From Vibrio sinensis (GTDB lineage: Bacteria; Pseudomonadota; Gammaproteobacteria; Enterobacterales; Vibrionaceae), in NCBI RefSeq assembly GCF_003605645.1, contig NZ_QVMU01000029.1:1-54086 (forward strand): a stretch of DNA of 54,086 bases, given 5' to 3'. The position numbers and the translations under genes were made by a program. Shown here piece by piece: positions 1 through 8,308 of the stretch. The notes beneath the pieces were generated by a model. That model was not told the origin of the DNA and did no database searches. It saw only the letters and a program-made list of their open reading frames with translations. Positions within the stretch are counted from its first letter, which is position 1. Each line of letters begins with the position of its first letter.

Positions 1-147
1 AGTCAATAGGTCAATGTAAACGTCTTCACTGTTCAACAAGAATGTGTTGTAACCCGCTTCTTTCATCTTCTCAGCACGCTCTTCACGGCCAATCATCGAT
101 ACTGTTTCAACTGCTTTAATGCGGAACGGTTCTGCTGGATAAGACAT
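1..147 (-). CDS. tpl: Tyrosine phenol-lyase (5' part only)
   Basis: The first 49 codons of a gene that runs off the left edge on the minus strand. The N-terminus begins MSYPAEPFRIKAVETVSMI and continues through GYNTFLLNSEDVYIDLL. From memory of the family this matches tyrosine phenol-lyase (MNYPAEPFRIKSVETVSMI in Citrobacter) much better than the related tryptophanase, which shares only the PEPFRI and SEDV.IDLL blocks. The enzyme is a PLP-dependent cytosolic lyase that converts L-tyrosine to phenol, pyruvate and ammonia. The ATG at 145-147 is preceded by GGAG at a normal distance. The PLP lysine lies outside the window, so activity cannot be judged. The alternative is a tryptophanase-family paralogue. 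Confidence 0.85.
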   Translation of the reverse strand, partial: MSYPAEPFRIKAVETVSMIGREERAEKMKEAGYNTFLLNSEDVYIDLLT

Positions 148-1138
148 TTGTGTACTCCAATTTTATTTTCAATTAATAAAGGAAGTTGTTTATTCCGTGC
201 TTCCTTTCGACGGGATTGATTTAAATTCATTTCTTTATCGAATGGAATGCTGGTTGAAGTTAATTAACGCTCTAGTTTTGTACAAAAAACGACACGATAT
301 ACTGATTAAATAATTTGACGTAAGGCCACTAAAAAAACCATTTATCAGACAATGATGCATTGCAATTAAGGTGGTAATTTGATAGCCAGTATTTACTAAT
401 GAGATTTAATTAACATATTCTGAAAAATAATCCTCTTTGACATCACAACTGCGAAGTGTACAAAATAATAAACACTTACGAACATCCGTGTTTACTTACC
501 AATATTTATTAAAGCAGACCTAAAATAATGCTTGTTTTGTACGATTAGGACTCATTTTTTAATGATGTTTTCATTAATTTATAAACAGACTAAGAATATA
601 TTTAATTGTTTTTATTGATTAGACCCATATTTTTATATGGCAAATAGAATATGAAAATAATAAATCAGTGGTGTTTTATTATTTTTCTATCGATTTTAAA
701 TAATAGATAATAAATGGAAGTACTAAATAAATTCATTTTTAATCATATATAACAAATAAAACCACACAAATTAAAAACAAACCAACTCAATTTAATTAAC
801 AACACTTAGTGGTAGATCTATCTCGTTGGCTATTCTTTATCATTAAAAACACGATGCAATTTTAGGTACTGTGATATCCGCTACTATTTAAAAGCTCGAC
901 TGATAGACAGACGGCAAGTGGATGAATTCCCATAAACACCAATAATGAGAGCATTGGCCAAATAAAATGAATAGCCAATACTTCTTAGGAATTGGATTAA
1001 CGGTAAAATGACCCATTCTCTTATTCGCTGTTTCCTCATCCATTCAACCCTTTCGCATTGTGCCTAAATTTCGTACAGTAAAACCTATCATGACTCTTTT
1101 CCTTTGGGATCAAGCAAAATAATAAGGACTGTACTTAC
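148..1138. other. Long AT-rich intergenic region between tpl and modF
   Basis: About 1 kb without a convincing gene. It is strongly AT-rich (runs of A/T around 560-800) and separates the divergent tpl and modF genes, so it must hold both promoters. A 10-bp inverted repeat, TTGGCTATTC (826-835) and GAATAGCCAA (969-978), flanks 133 bases. No clear TyrR box (TGTAAA-N6-TTTACA) was found, although tyrosine phenol-lyase genes are TyrR-controlled in enterics. Confidence 0.5.
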
Positions 1139-2677
1139 ATGGATATTCAATTCGCAGGGTTGATCGCGCAAGGCAAAGTGGATGCATTACAGATAGAGCA
1201 CTGGCACATCCAACATCAGCAATCTTGGGGGATTTTCGTTACCGAGGGAGATTCAGGCTCACTGATTGGTGATTTGTTGTGTGGAGAAATCGAGTATCAA
1301 CAAGGCAGCCTATTACGTACTGATGGGCGAATCGCCCAAGTCTCACTTGAAGAGCAGCAGCGCCTACTCGAACGAGAACTCAACAATGACGATACGGATT
1401 TTTTAGATAGGATAGATACTGGCAGTCGAGTCGAAGCCTTAATTCAAGAACAGAGTAACGATTATCAACTGACGGAAAAGCTACTGACCGAATTGGATCT
1501 GCTTCATCTAAGAAACAGCGGCTTTAGAGTGCTTTCGACCGGTGAAACTCGCCGAGTGATATTAGCCAGGGCATTAGCGAGCGATCCTGACTTTCTCGTG
1601 CTGGATAACCCTTTCACTGGGCTAGACACTGCCCATCGCCAAACATTAGCGCTTTATCTACACAAGTTATCACAGTCGCTACAGATGCTGGTCTGTTTCT
1701 CTCGTGAAGAAGATTTACCCGAATGGATTGAACACATTGCGCTTTTTGAACGGGGTAAGCTGGATAGTATCCTCGATAAGAGGCGTTGGGATTCACACCC
1801 TGTGATTAAACAAATCAAGCAACAAGCTGACCAACAAAGTGAAGAAATGCTGTCATTGGTTCGCCGCCATACTTATCTCTCTCCTTTTGATGATCCGCTA
1901 TTTTCCTTAACGGATGGTCATGTCGCCTATACTGATAAAACCATTTTCACGGCGGTTGATTGGGAAATCAAGAAAGGGGAACACTGGCAAATAAGTGGTC
2001 CAAATGGTTGTGGCAAAAGTACATTACTCGGGCTTATTTTTGGTGACCACCCTCAATGTTACAGCAATAACATTCAAATATTTGGTCGTCAGCGGGGCTC
2101 TGGTGAAACCATTTGGGAAATCAAAAAACACATCGGTATGGTGTCTTCCGCTTTACACTTGCAGTATCGCGTCAATTGTTGCGCACTCGATGTTATTCTA
2201 TCAGGGTTCTATGATTCAATTGGGATTTATCAACAACCCACTAAAGATGAAATCAACATCGCCCGTGATTGGCTCAAAATTCTCCACATGCAAGATTATG
2301 CCAAAACATCATTTAAGCAGCTTGAATATGGTCAGCAAAGGCTACTGCTGATTGCTCGTGCCATTGTAAAGCGACCGACATTACTAATATTGGATGAACC
2401 TTATCAAGGGTTAGACTATCTGGGTCGACGATTAGTTAAGAATGCACTGGAGTTGATCGCTCGCGAACAATTATGTCAGCTGCTGTATGTTTCTCATTAT
2501 CACGCAGACAAACTCGACAGCATAAAAAACTATCTCGACTTTGTTCCAATTCACCCATCAAGTTCATCATCCAGCGAAAAATCATCACATCAACAGCAAT
2601 CGCTTTGCGGTTATACCGTGAAAATAACGCGTCAGAAGATACCGTTCAACCAACATAAAAAGTGCTTTGAGGTTTAA
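1139..2677 (+). CDS. modF: ModF-type protein with two ABC ATPase domains, first one degenerate
   Basis: A 512-residue soluble protein with two ABC ATPase domains in tandem and no membrane segment. The second domain is intact: Walker A GPNGCGKST (around residue 285), the block GSGETIWEIKKHIG that is typical of ModF/PhrA, signature-like EYGQQRLLLIARA, and Walker B LLILDEP. The first domain (residues about 1-230) keeps a signature LSTGETRR and a D-loop but has no P-loop lysine: the Walker A position reads TEGDSGSLIGD. Its Walker B ends LDNP, so the catalytic Glu is Asn. E. coli ModF, as I recall it, has an intact first site. ModF is associated with molybdate transport genes, but no modABC is present here, so its role is unproven. 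The gene stands alone and ends in a strong terminator. Ribosome binding is weak (AAGGA far upstream). Confidence 0.85.
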   Translation: MDIQFAGLIAQGKVDALQIEHWHIQHQQSWGIFVTEGDSGSLIGDLLCGEIEYQQGSLLRTDGRIAQVSLEEQQRLLERELNNDDTDFLDRIDTGSRVEALIQEQSNDYQLTEKLLTELDLLHLRNSGFRVLSTGETRRVILARALASDPDFLVLDNPFTGLDTAHRQTLALYLHKLSQSLQMLVCFSREEDLPEWIEHIALFERGKLDSILDKRRWDSHPVIKQIKQQADQQSEEMLSLVRRHTYLSPFDDPLFSLTDGHVAYTDKTIFTAVDWEIKKGEHWQISGPNGCGKSTLLGLIFGDHPQCYSNNIQIFGRQRGSGETIWEIKKHIGMVSSALHLQYRVNCCALDVILSGFYDSIGIYQQPTKDEINIARDWLKILHMQDYAKTSFKQLEYGQQRLLLIARAIVKRPTLLILDEPYQGLDYLGRRLVKNALELIAREQLCQLLYVSHYHADKLDSIKNYLDFVPIHPSSSSSSEKSSHQQQSLCGYTVKITRQKIPFNQHKKCFEV

Positions 2678-2769
2678 TAATGCAAATATAATGTGTGCAA
2701 TAAACACACAAATAAAAAATTATCTCGCTTAAAATCGTCCTGAAAGAGCAACTATAACGAGTAAAATAG

Positions 2770-2808
2770 AAAAAACGCCCATCAGCACAAGCCAAAGGGC
2801 GTTTTTTT
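2770..2808. terminator. Bidirectional rho-independent terminator
   Basis: The arms AAAAAACGCCC (2770-2780) and GGGCGTTTTTT (2797-2807) form a stem flanked by A-run and T-run on either side, so it can end modF on the plus strand and the ABM monooxygenase transcript on the minus strand. Confidence 0.85.
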
Positions 2809-2883
2809 ACAATCTCTGCTTACATTTTGTCCACTCTAAATCAAGCCATTTATCTTGACCTAATTTAGAGATAGCTCTACGTA

Positions 2884-3174
2884 TTATCCGATTTGTGTCA
2901 TCTCATTGAGAGTAAAACTTTCAACCGCGCCCTCTGTCGCCTTCACATAAGCGGCAAGGTGAGTATTGTCCAAGTGTGCTTGTAATAACGCTCGCGATGT
3001 CCAGTTCTCATAGAAGACAAAATGGGCTGGGTTTTCATTGTCCTGATGCAAGTCGTAGTTGATACAGCCTTCTTCGCCGCGAGTTACATCGATTAATTTC
3101 AGCAACTCTGATTTCACTAATTCAATGCTATCTGGCTTCGCTACGATATTGGCAACAATTGTTAATTTCGTCAT
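2884..3174 (-). CDS. Antibiotic biosynthesis monooxygenase (ABM) family protein
   Basis: A 96-residue single-domain protein of the ABM/dimeric alpha-beta barrel fold, close in pattern to putative quinol monooxygenases (YgiN type). Seen: N-terminal strand KLTIVANIVAKPDSIELVKSELLKLI, the central EEGCINYDLHQDNENPAHFVFYENW, and ALLQAHLDNTHLAAYV, all standard family blocks (E-x-G-x-x-x-Y-x-L and W-x-S-x-x-x-L-x-x-H). Members are small cytosolic homodimers that oxidise quinol-like or aldehyde compounds without cofactor. The natural substrate cannot be inferred. It appears monocistronic. Confidence 0.85.
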   Translation of the reverse strand: MTKLTIVANIVAKPDSIELVKSELLKLIDVTRGEEGCINYDLHQDNENPAHFVFYENWTSRALLQAHLDNTHLAAYVKATEGAVESFTLNEMTQIG

Positions 3175-3316
3175 TTAAGTACCCTTTATCATTCTGGAAA
3201 ACTCGTCAATGAAAATCATCTTAGTCTTAAATATTGAAAGGATAAACGGCTGCCATTCAAAAAGATTTTCAATTTATATTTGATAATCAGTTGCTAAATT
3301 GATGAATGAATTCTCA

Positions 3317-4075
3317 CTAACGATGAAGCGGCGTTAACCAATAATCAATATATGATGTCACTCGATAGCCCAAGGTATTCATTGCCGGTAACAAGGTATA
3401 AACCGCAGCAATAAATATGACCGAACCGACCAAATCTATTGGGTGATGCATACCAAGCCAGAGACGACTGTACGCGACGCCTGTTGCCCAAGCCCCTAAC
3501 AATAGCAGTAATCCATAACGCTTTTGTTCCATAAACAAACCGCCAAACATCACCAAGCAGATTGCGACAAACATAGTATGTCCTGATGGGAATGAGTAGT
3601 CGGTTTCACCTTGCCAGTGATCGGTGCGCCAATGGCTGACTCGCTTTGAAATATTCGTGATGATCTGGTGTTGTTGCTCGATGTTCAGCTTATAGAAATG
3701 ATCCGCTTGTGGGATCAAGAGTTGATGAGCAAGTAACTCTGTATATGGGCGAGGACTTTCTGTCATCAATTTCAATCCAGTTTTACTCGCAAAACCCACC
3801 AGCAAAATGATCACTAGCTGGATAGCTCGTTTAACTAACGTACGGCGAGGCAAGTGTAAGCGTAGACAAACTAGACTCAAGACGATTAAGGTGATAACAA
3901 AACCTTTGCTACCAGCTGAATTCGTTAATAGAGTAAACACCGAACCGGTCAAATCCGAAACAGGCGCCAGCAAATCAATATAATTGACCAATAGGCTCAT
4001 AGGCGCGATTACAACTAAAAAGGCAAACAGTACGGTTAGTCCTGCGCGCTTGTTATGTAGGTTAGCTTTCATCAT
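3317..4075 (-). CDS. pgpB: PAP2-family phosphatidylglycerophosphatase B
   Basis: A 252-residue integral membrane phosphatase with about six hydrophobic segments. The three PAP2 signature blocks are present: K-L-M-T-E-S-P-R-P (K-x6-RP motif, around residue 105), PSGH in DYSFPSGHTMF (around 165), and SRLWLGMHHPIDL (SR-x5-H-x3-D, around 205). This set of residues forms the phospho-His active site of PgpB-type enzymes that dephosphorylate phosphatidylglycerophosphate and undecaprenyl pyrophosphate at the periplasmic face. Length matches E. coli PgpB (254). It is in its own unit, downstream of thiE with about 260 bases between. Confidence 0.88.
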   Translation of the reverse strand: MMKANLHNKRAGLTVLFAFLVVIAPMSLLVNYIDLLAPVSDLTGSVFTLLTNSAGSKGFVITLIVLSLVCLRLHLPRRTLVKRAIQLVIILLVGFASKTGLKLMTESPRPYTELLAHQLLIPQADHFYKLNIEQQHQIITNISKRVSHWRTDHWQGETDYSFPSGHTMFVAICLVMFGGLFMEQKRYGLLLLLGAWATGVAYSRLWLGMHHPIDLVGSVIFIAAVYTLLPAMNTLGYRVTSYIDYWLTPLHR

Positions 4076-4257
4076 TTCATCAGACCAATAAGGTTAAACG
4101 CCACAAATTTTCATGCTGTATAAACAAGAAAAGTCTAAGCGTTGAGACAACTTGTAACAAATTGAGATAGTAGCCGAATAGAACCGATAGGTTTATCAAT
4201 TTGATGTCAATTTGGCGCAAGATTCGCTCACTTGTAGGAAACTGAGAGAGGCTTCAC

Positions 4258-4316
4258 TTTGTGAAGTAACAAAAATGTCGTGTCGATAAGAGCCGAGAGA
4301 TCCTCGACTTTTATCC
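4258..4316 (-). terminator. Possible terminator after the thiamine operon
   Basis: On the minus strand, just after thiE, GATAA..CGAG pairs with CTCG..TTATC and is followed by a short U-rich stretch and a second hairpin CTTCACAAAGTGAAG. The U-tract is weak, so this is a moderate call only. Confidence 0.35.
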
Positions 4317-4337
4317 GCGCAGAATTTGCAGCCCAAC

Positions 4338-4952
4338 TTAATACATTTTTTCTAATAACTGTTCCGTGGCATATCTAGGGTTATCTGCATGACAGATTGC
4401 CCGCACTAATGCAATGCCATGAACCCCCGTCGCACACAAGGTCGGTATATTGCTTTCATCAATTCCACCAATAGCAACAATGGGGAGGGGAGTTTGACCA
4501 AGGGCATAGGTTAGCCCCTCAATACCCCAATGTGTTTTGGTATTCGTTTTTGTGGGTGTGGCGAAAATGGCGCTTAACCCAATATAATCTACCGGTAATT
4601 GCTCAACTTCAGCCAGTTGCTTTTTAGTTTCAATTGAGAGCCCTAAAAGTTTATTCGGCCCAATGAGTTGGCGAGCCATTTTTGCAGGCATATCACTCTG
4701 ACCAAGATGAACGCCATCAGCATCGACCGCCAAAGCGACATCGACACGATCATTAATAATCAATGGTACACCGGTACCTTTTAGTACAGCTTTTACCGCA
4801 TTAGCACGTTCAATAAAGGCGCGAACATCCCCATGTTTCTCTCGCACTTGTACCATAGTCACTCCACCCTCAACCGCCTGAGCGACCACATGGCACAATG
4901 TCTCAATATCTTGCTGGTCATCAGTAACCAAATATAAACGATATGGATTCAC
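4338..4952 (-). CDS. thiE: Thiamine-phosphate synthase
   Basis: A 204-residue TIM-barrel enzyme that joins HMP-pyrophosphate with the thiazole phosphate to give thiamine monophosphate. Family blocks seen: RLYLVTDD at the N-terminus, VTMVQVREK (pyrophosphate contact), LIINDRVDVAL, DGVHLGQSDMP, LLGLSIET, GLSAIFATPTK and IVAIGGI. Length is normal (about 205-215). It is the last gene of the seven-gene thiamine operon, 81 bases after thiM, with a CCCGTCA/TGACGGG hairpin in the gap that could tune its expression. Together with ThiM it lets the cell salvage thiazole. Confidence 0.93.
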   Translation of the reverse strand: MNPYRLYLVTDDQQDIETLCHVVAQAVEGGVTMVQVREKHGDVRAFIERANAVKAVLKGTGVPLIINDRVDVALAVDADGVHLGQSDMPAKMARQLIGPNKLLGLSIETKKQLAEVEQLPVDYIGLSAIFATPTKTNTKTHWGIEGLTYALGQTPLPIVAIGGIDESNIPTLCATGVHGIALVRAICHADNPRYATEQLLEKMY

Positions 4953-4990
4953 TCTTTTACCTCAAAAATCGTGTTTAACCATTTCAATAA

Positions 4991-5007
4991 CCCGTCAATA
5001 TGACGGG
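4991..5007 (-). repeat. Intercistronic hairpin between thiM and thiE
   Basis: Perfect 7-bp inverted repeat CCCGTCA-ATA-TGACGGG in the thiM-thiE gap. It lacks a long U-tract, so it more likely stabilises or partially attenuates the message than ends it. Confidence 0.5.
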
Positions 5008-5033
5008 TATAAGAACACAATCACTCAACTAAA

Positions 5034-5819
5034 CTATTCAATATTAAGTCGATTTAACACCGTTTCGTTGTCGAGTTGGTACAGTACATCCAGTAAGTTC
5101 ATTTGTAATGACCCCGGACCTTTAGATTGCTCTACAGCGATTTCACCAACCACACCTAAAATAGCCACTGCCGCTAAACCCGTGTGATCACCGACTGCAG
5201 CAAAAGCTCCCGTCAATGCACTCAATGTACAGCCCATTCCTGTCACGCAAGGCATCATTGCATTACCGTTAGAAAGCTTAATCACTTGTTCAGGGGACAC
5301 CACATAATCGGTTTCTCCGGAAATCACCACGTGAGCCTGGTATTCTTGAACCAGAAACTGCGCCGCGTCCAATGCAGTTTCGCTGCTATCTAGAGCATCA
5401 ACACCTTTGCTCTGTGCTTGCTCTCCGGCCAATGCGATAATTTCAGAAGCATTGCCACGAATGATCAGCTTTTGTGCACTTCGAGCAATTTCTCGTGATG
5501 TTTCCGTTCGTAAACGACTCGCGCCACAGCCGACAGGATCCAAAACGACCACTTTATTGTTTTTATTGGCTTGCTGGACTGCATATAACATACGAGGCGT
5601 CCATTGGCTGTCCAATGTACCGATATTAATCACTAACGCTCCAGCGTAAGTCATCATTTCAGCCATCTCTTGTTGCGAATGGGCCATAATCGGCGATGCA
5701 CCAAGCGCCAATAACGCATTGGCCGTATTATTCATCACAACATAGTTGGTAATATTAACGACCAGAGGCTTTTGTTCACGAACCGCGTTTAGTGCTTCTA
5801 TAATTTGTTGTTTAAGCAT
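5034..5819 (-). CDS. thiM: Hydroxyethylthiazole kinase
   Basis: A 261-residue ribokinase-fold kinase that phosphorylates 4-methyl-5-(2-hydroxyethyl)thiazole for thiamine salvage. Seen: PLVVNITNYVVMNNTANALLALGASPIMAHS at the N-terminus, VVLDPVGCGAS in the middle, RGNASEI, and the C-terminal anion-hole/catalytic block PCVTGMGCTLSALTGAF (around residue 190) with the family Cys. Length is as expected (about 262). Its ATG overlaps the tenA stop by 8 bases (ATGCTTAA), indicating translational coupling within the thiamine operon. Confidence 0.94.
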   Translation of the reverse strand: MLKQQIIEALNAVREQKPLVVNITNYVVMNNTANALLALGASPIMAHSQQEMAEMMTYAGALVINIGTLDSQWTPRMLYAVQQANKNNKVVVLDPVGCGASRLRTETSREIARSAQKLIIRGNASEIIALAGEQAQSKGVDALDSSETALDAAQFLVQEYQAHVVISGETDYVVSPEQVIKLSNGNAMMPCVTGMGCTLSALTGAFAAVGDHTGLAAVAILGVVGEIAVEQSKGPGSLQMNLLDVLYQLDNETVLNRLNIE

Positions 5820-6489
5820 TACTCACTTCCCCCACATTCAAACCTTGTTGCCAAAATGCCACTTCCATACGAGTAGCGGTTTTAAATACTTGAATGAGAT
5901 GCTGACCACGCTGGCTATTTACATCAATCTCAGCCAACAACTGATTAAAATGCAGTGCTCCTTGTGCGACCCCTTGCTGAAATTCTTCACCACCGTATAG
6001 CAGTATCCAACTCGCGTAAGGATTATTTTCTAATACTGTTTTTTCGTTGTTAGACAATGCAAGACCGATAGCAGCATACCCTAAAGAACAAGGGGCGAGA
6101 GCCGCGTACAGATCCACCAAGTCTCCTGTCATACCTGCATCGAGTACATAACGGGTATAAGCCACTGTGCCAAAATCCTCATCTTCATTTTCTAAATCAG
6201 ACTCAGAGAGCCCCCACTCACTACAGTACGCGACATGATGGGCAATTTCCGAATCGAGTAGAGCATGGACACTTGGTAATGCACGGCGCATATCATCTAG
6301 CGTTTTCGCTTTGTAAATGGCAAGCGCGTAAGCACGAGCATATTGCTTGAGAAACAGAAAGTCTTGCTTCAAGTAATGCAAAAAACAGCCATGTTCGAGT
6401 GTGCCTTGTGCCAATGTCTGCACAAATTCATGTTCGGTGTAGGCCTGCCAATCTTCATGGCATGCATTGATAAGATCTTGGTAATTCAT
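5812..6489 (-). CDS. tenA: Aminopyrimidine aminohydrolase (thiaminase II)
   Basis: A 225-residue all-helical TenA/THI-4 family enzyme that hydrolyses degraded thiamine (formylaminopyrimidine products) to HMP for salvage. Seen: FLHYLKQDFLFLKQYARAYALAIYKA (typical QD..YL..Y.R block around residue 40), the active-site Cys block ALAPCSLGYAAIG (around 130) and YASWILLYGGEEFQ (around 160). It sits between the ThiXYZ transporter genes and thiM. In characterised bacteria the ThiXYZ-TenA pair imports and processes thiamine breakdown products, which is the likely use here. Confidence 0.93.
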   Translation of the reverse strand: MNYQDLINACHEDWQAYTEHEFVQTLAQGTLEHGCFLHYLKQDFLFLKQYARAYALAIYKAKTLDDMRRALPSVHALLDSEIAHHVAYCSEWGLSESDLENEDEDFGTVAYTRYVLDAGMTGDLVDLYAALAPCSLGYAAIGLALSNNEKTVLENNPYASWILLYGGEEFQQGVAQGALHFNQLLAEIDVNSQRGQHLIQVFKTATRMEVAFWQQGLNVGEVSNA

Positions 6490-6531
6490 TGAGTCGAATC
6501 TCTATCTAAAAAGGACATACAAGCGGGTTAA

Positions 6532-7482
6532 TTAGTTCAAAACTGGCACATAATCAGCAGCTTTTGGTAATATTTCGATAATGTTTTGTTGGTACATGAA
6601 CTGTGCATAATCATCATATCGTTTGAGGTCAACGGCTGATGGGCGCAATGAAAAACGAGTTAACGTATCATTCCAAGCTCGTTTATTGAGTTCGTTATTT
6701 AGGGTATCTGGTGAATAGGCGACAAATTCATTCCATGCCGCATCAGGGTGGTTGACGATATAATTGGTCGCCTGCTCTAAAGCGTTATTAAATGCCACGA
6801 TAGCGGCGCGATCATAGTGATTGGCATTTGCAACAAAGACCAATTCATCATAAGTGGGAACACCATGCTCTTCAGGGAAGTAGGCTTTCGCTTGATAGCC
6901 TTCTAAAGCCAATTGATTGGTCTCAAAGTTACGCAAACCACCCCAAATCGCATCAACTTTACCTGAGGCAAGAGAACTAGAAAGAGCCCAACCAATATTG
7001 ATAATCTCAACATCTTTTAATTCAACTCCTTCTTGTTTCAGCATAGTGCCAATGGTTGCCTCTTCATTTCCCGCAATCGCAATGCCTATTTTTTTCCCTT
7101 TTAAATCTCGCAACGAATCATGCTTTCCGTTATCCAATACCATCAGTGTGTTTAAAGGGGTTGCGATCAATGTCGCGGAGCGAATCAAAGGCAGACCTGC
7201 CGCAACATCAATCGTTAGGTTTGGCTGATAAGAGATCGCTAAGTCAATTTTTCCAGCCGCAACCAGTTTTGGTGGCATTGTCGGGTCAGCGGGTTCTTGA
7301 ATCTCAACAGATATCCCTTGATCTGCAAAGTAGCCTCTTTCTTGCGCAATGATGATAGGACCGTGGTTTGGGTTAACAAACCAATCAAGCATCAACGTCA
7401 GTCTATTTTCTTGGGCTACCGCCACATTCGAAATTAGAGAGGTAAGCAAAGCTGCTGCCCCTAATAGAATCTTATTTTTCAC
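6532..7482 (-). CDS. thiY: ThiY-type periplasmic pyrimidine-binding protein (NMT1/THI5-like)
   Basis: A 316-residue ABC solute-binding protein with a clear signal peptide (MKNKILLGAAALLTSLISNVAVA, predicted cut after AVA before QEN). The mature part starts RLTLMLDWFVNPNHGPIIIAQERGYF, the hallmark of the NMT1/THI5-like family that binds HMP-type pyrimidines; the block AGKIDLAISYQPN follows. Its partners thiX and thiZ lie immediately upstream in the operon. No lipobox cysteine is seen, so it is soluble periplasmic. A hairpin precedes the gene, as often seen for highly expressed binding proteins. Confidence 0.9.
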   Translation of the reverse strand: MKNKILLGAAALLTSLISNVAVAQENRLTLMLDWFVNPNHGPIIIAQERGYFADQGISVEIQEPADPTMPPKLVAAGKIDLAISYQPNLTIDVAAGLPLIRSATLIATPLNTLMVLDNGKHDSLRDLKGKKIGIAIAGNEEATIGTMLKQEGVELKDVEIINIGWALSSSLASGKVDAIWGGLRNFETNQLALEGYQAKAYFPEEHGVPTYDELVFVANANHYDRAAIVAFNNALEQATNYIVNHPDAAWNEFVAYSPDTLNNELNKRAWNDTLTRFSLRPSAVDLKRYDDYAQFMYQQNIIEILPKAADYVPVLN

Positions 7483-7512
7483 AATGAATTCCTTTTAAAA
7501 TGTCCAACAAAC

Positions 7513-7552
7513 AAATAGATCAACCACCATTTTTATTAATGGTTGGTCTATT
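7513..7552 (-). repeat. Intercistronic hairpin between thiX and thiY
   Basis: Imperfect inverted repeat: AATAGATCAACCA pairs with TGGTTGGTCTATT across an AT-rich loop. It lies in the 76-base gap between thiX and thiY. Such hairpins often protect the 5' end of a binding-protein message or partly stop transcription; which applies here is inference. Confidence 0.55.
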
Positions 7553-7558
7553 TAATAT

Positions 7559-8308
7559 TTAATTTTCCCATGGGATAAATTTCTTCAATAACTTGTCCGT
7601 AATGAAGTACAGCGAAATAGATAACAAAGCGAGAATCAACAAGGCTGCAAACATTTCATCAATCTGCATCCGAGCATTAGCTTGTAACATCAAATACCCG
7701 AGTCCAGCACTGGAACCTACCCACTCCCCCACAACAGCGCCAATAGGTGCAATAACCACGGCGACACGAAGACCAGAGGCGAGTGTTGGCAATGAAGCAG
7801 GTATCTGAATGTGGCGTAGTCTTTGCCATTTCGATGCGCCCATTGTCTTGGCAAGATCTAAATAGCCACTTGGTGTGTTGCGTAAACCGTCATAGCAACA
7901 TGTAGTTACTGGGAAAAAAATAATAATGGCGGCCATCACTACTTTTGACGCAATGCCATACCCCAACCACAGCATCAGTAACGGAGCGATAGCAAATACA
8001 GGTACCGCTTGGCTTGCAATCAAAATAGGCAACAACCAACGTTTTATTGGCTTAAATAGCAACATTTGCAGGGCGAACATTAAGCCCATGGAGAGGCCAA
8101 GTAATAGCCCGAGTAAAATTTCTTTCGCGGTAACCCACGTGTGTTTGAGTAACACATCAAAACGACTGAATAGTCGTTCGAATACGTCCCACGGGGCTGG
8201 CAAAATAAAACTCGGCATCTCAAACAAGATCACAACCAACTGCCATAATCCTAAAATTACCGCAACGGTGACTAAACTACGCCCAATTGAAATCGAACCG
8301 TCATTCAT
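7559..8308 (-). CDS. thiX: ThiX-type ABC transporter permease
   Basis: A 249-residue inner-membrane permease with about six transmembrane segments and the BPD_transp_1 EAA loop (DLAKTMGASKWQRLRHIQIPASLPTLASGLRVAV, around residue 155). It forms the channel of the ThiXYZ pyrimidine importer. An in-frame start exists 18 codons upstream at 8362, but I prefer the ATG at 8308 (MNDGSISIGRS) because it overlaps the thiZ stop in the compact arrangement ATGAATGA, the usual coupling seen elsewhere in this operon. The upstream extension (LYNRQFTRNWSRI) is not typical of a permease start. Confidence 0.88.
   Translation of the reverse strand: MNDGSISIGRSLVTVAVILGLWQLVVILFEMPSFILPAPWDVFERLFSRFDVLLKHTWVTAKEILLGLLLGLSMGLMFALQMLLFKPIKRWLLPILIASQAVPVFAIAPLLMLWLGYGIASKVVMAAIIIFFPVTTCCYDGLRNTPSGYLDLAKTMGASKWQRLRHIQIPASLPTLASGLRVAVVIAPIGAVVGEWVGSSAGLGYLMLQANARMQIDEMFAALLILALLSISLYFITDKLLKKFIPWEN

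Noticed and set aside
826..978. 10-bp inverted repeat upstream of modF as a mobile-element end pair
   Set aside because: The enclosed 133 bases carry no ORF, no flanking direct repeat was seen, and AT-rich DNA yields such repeats by chance.
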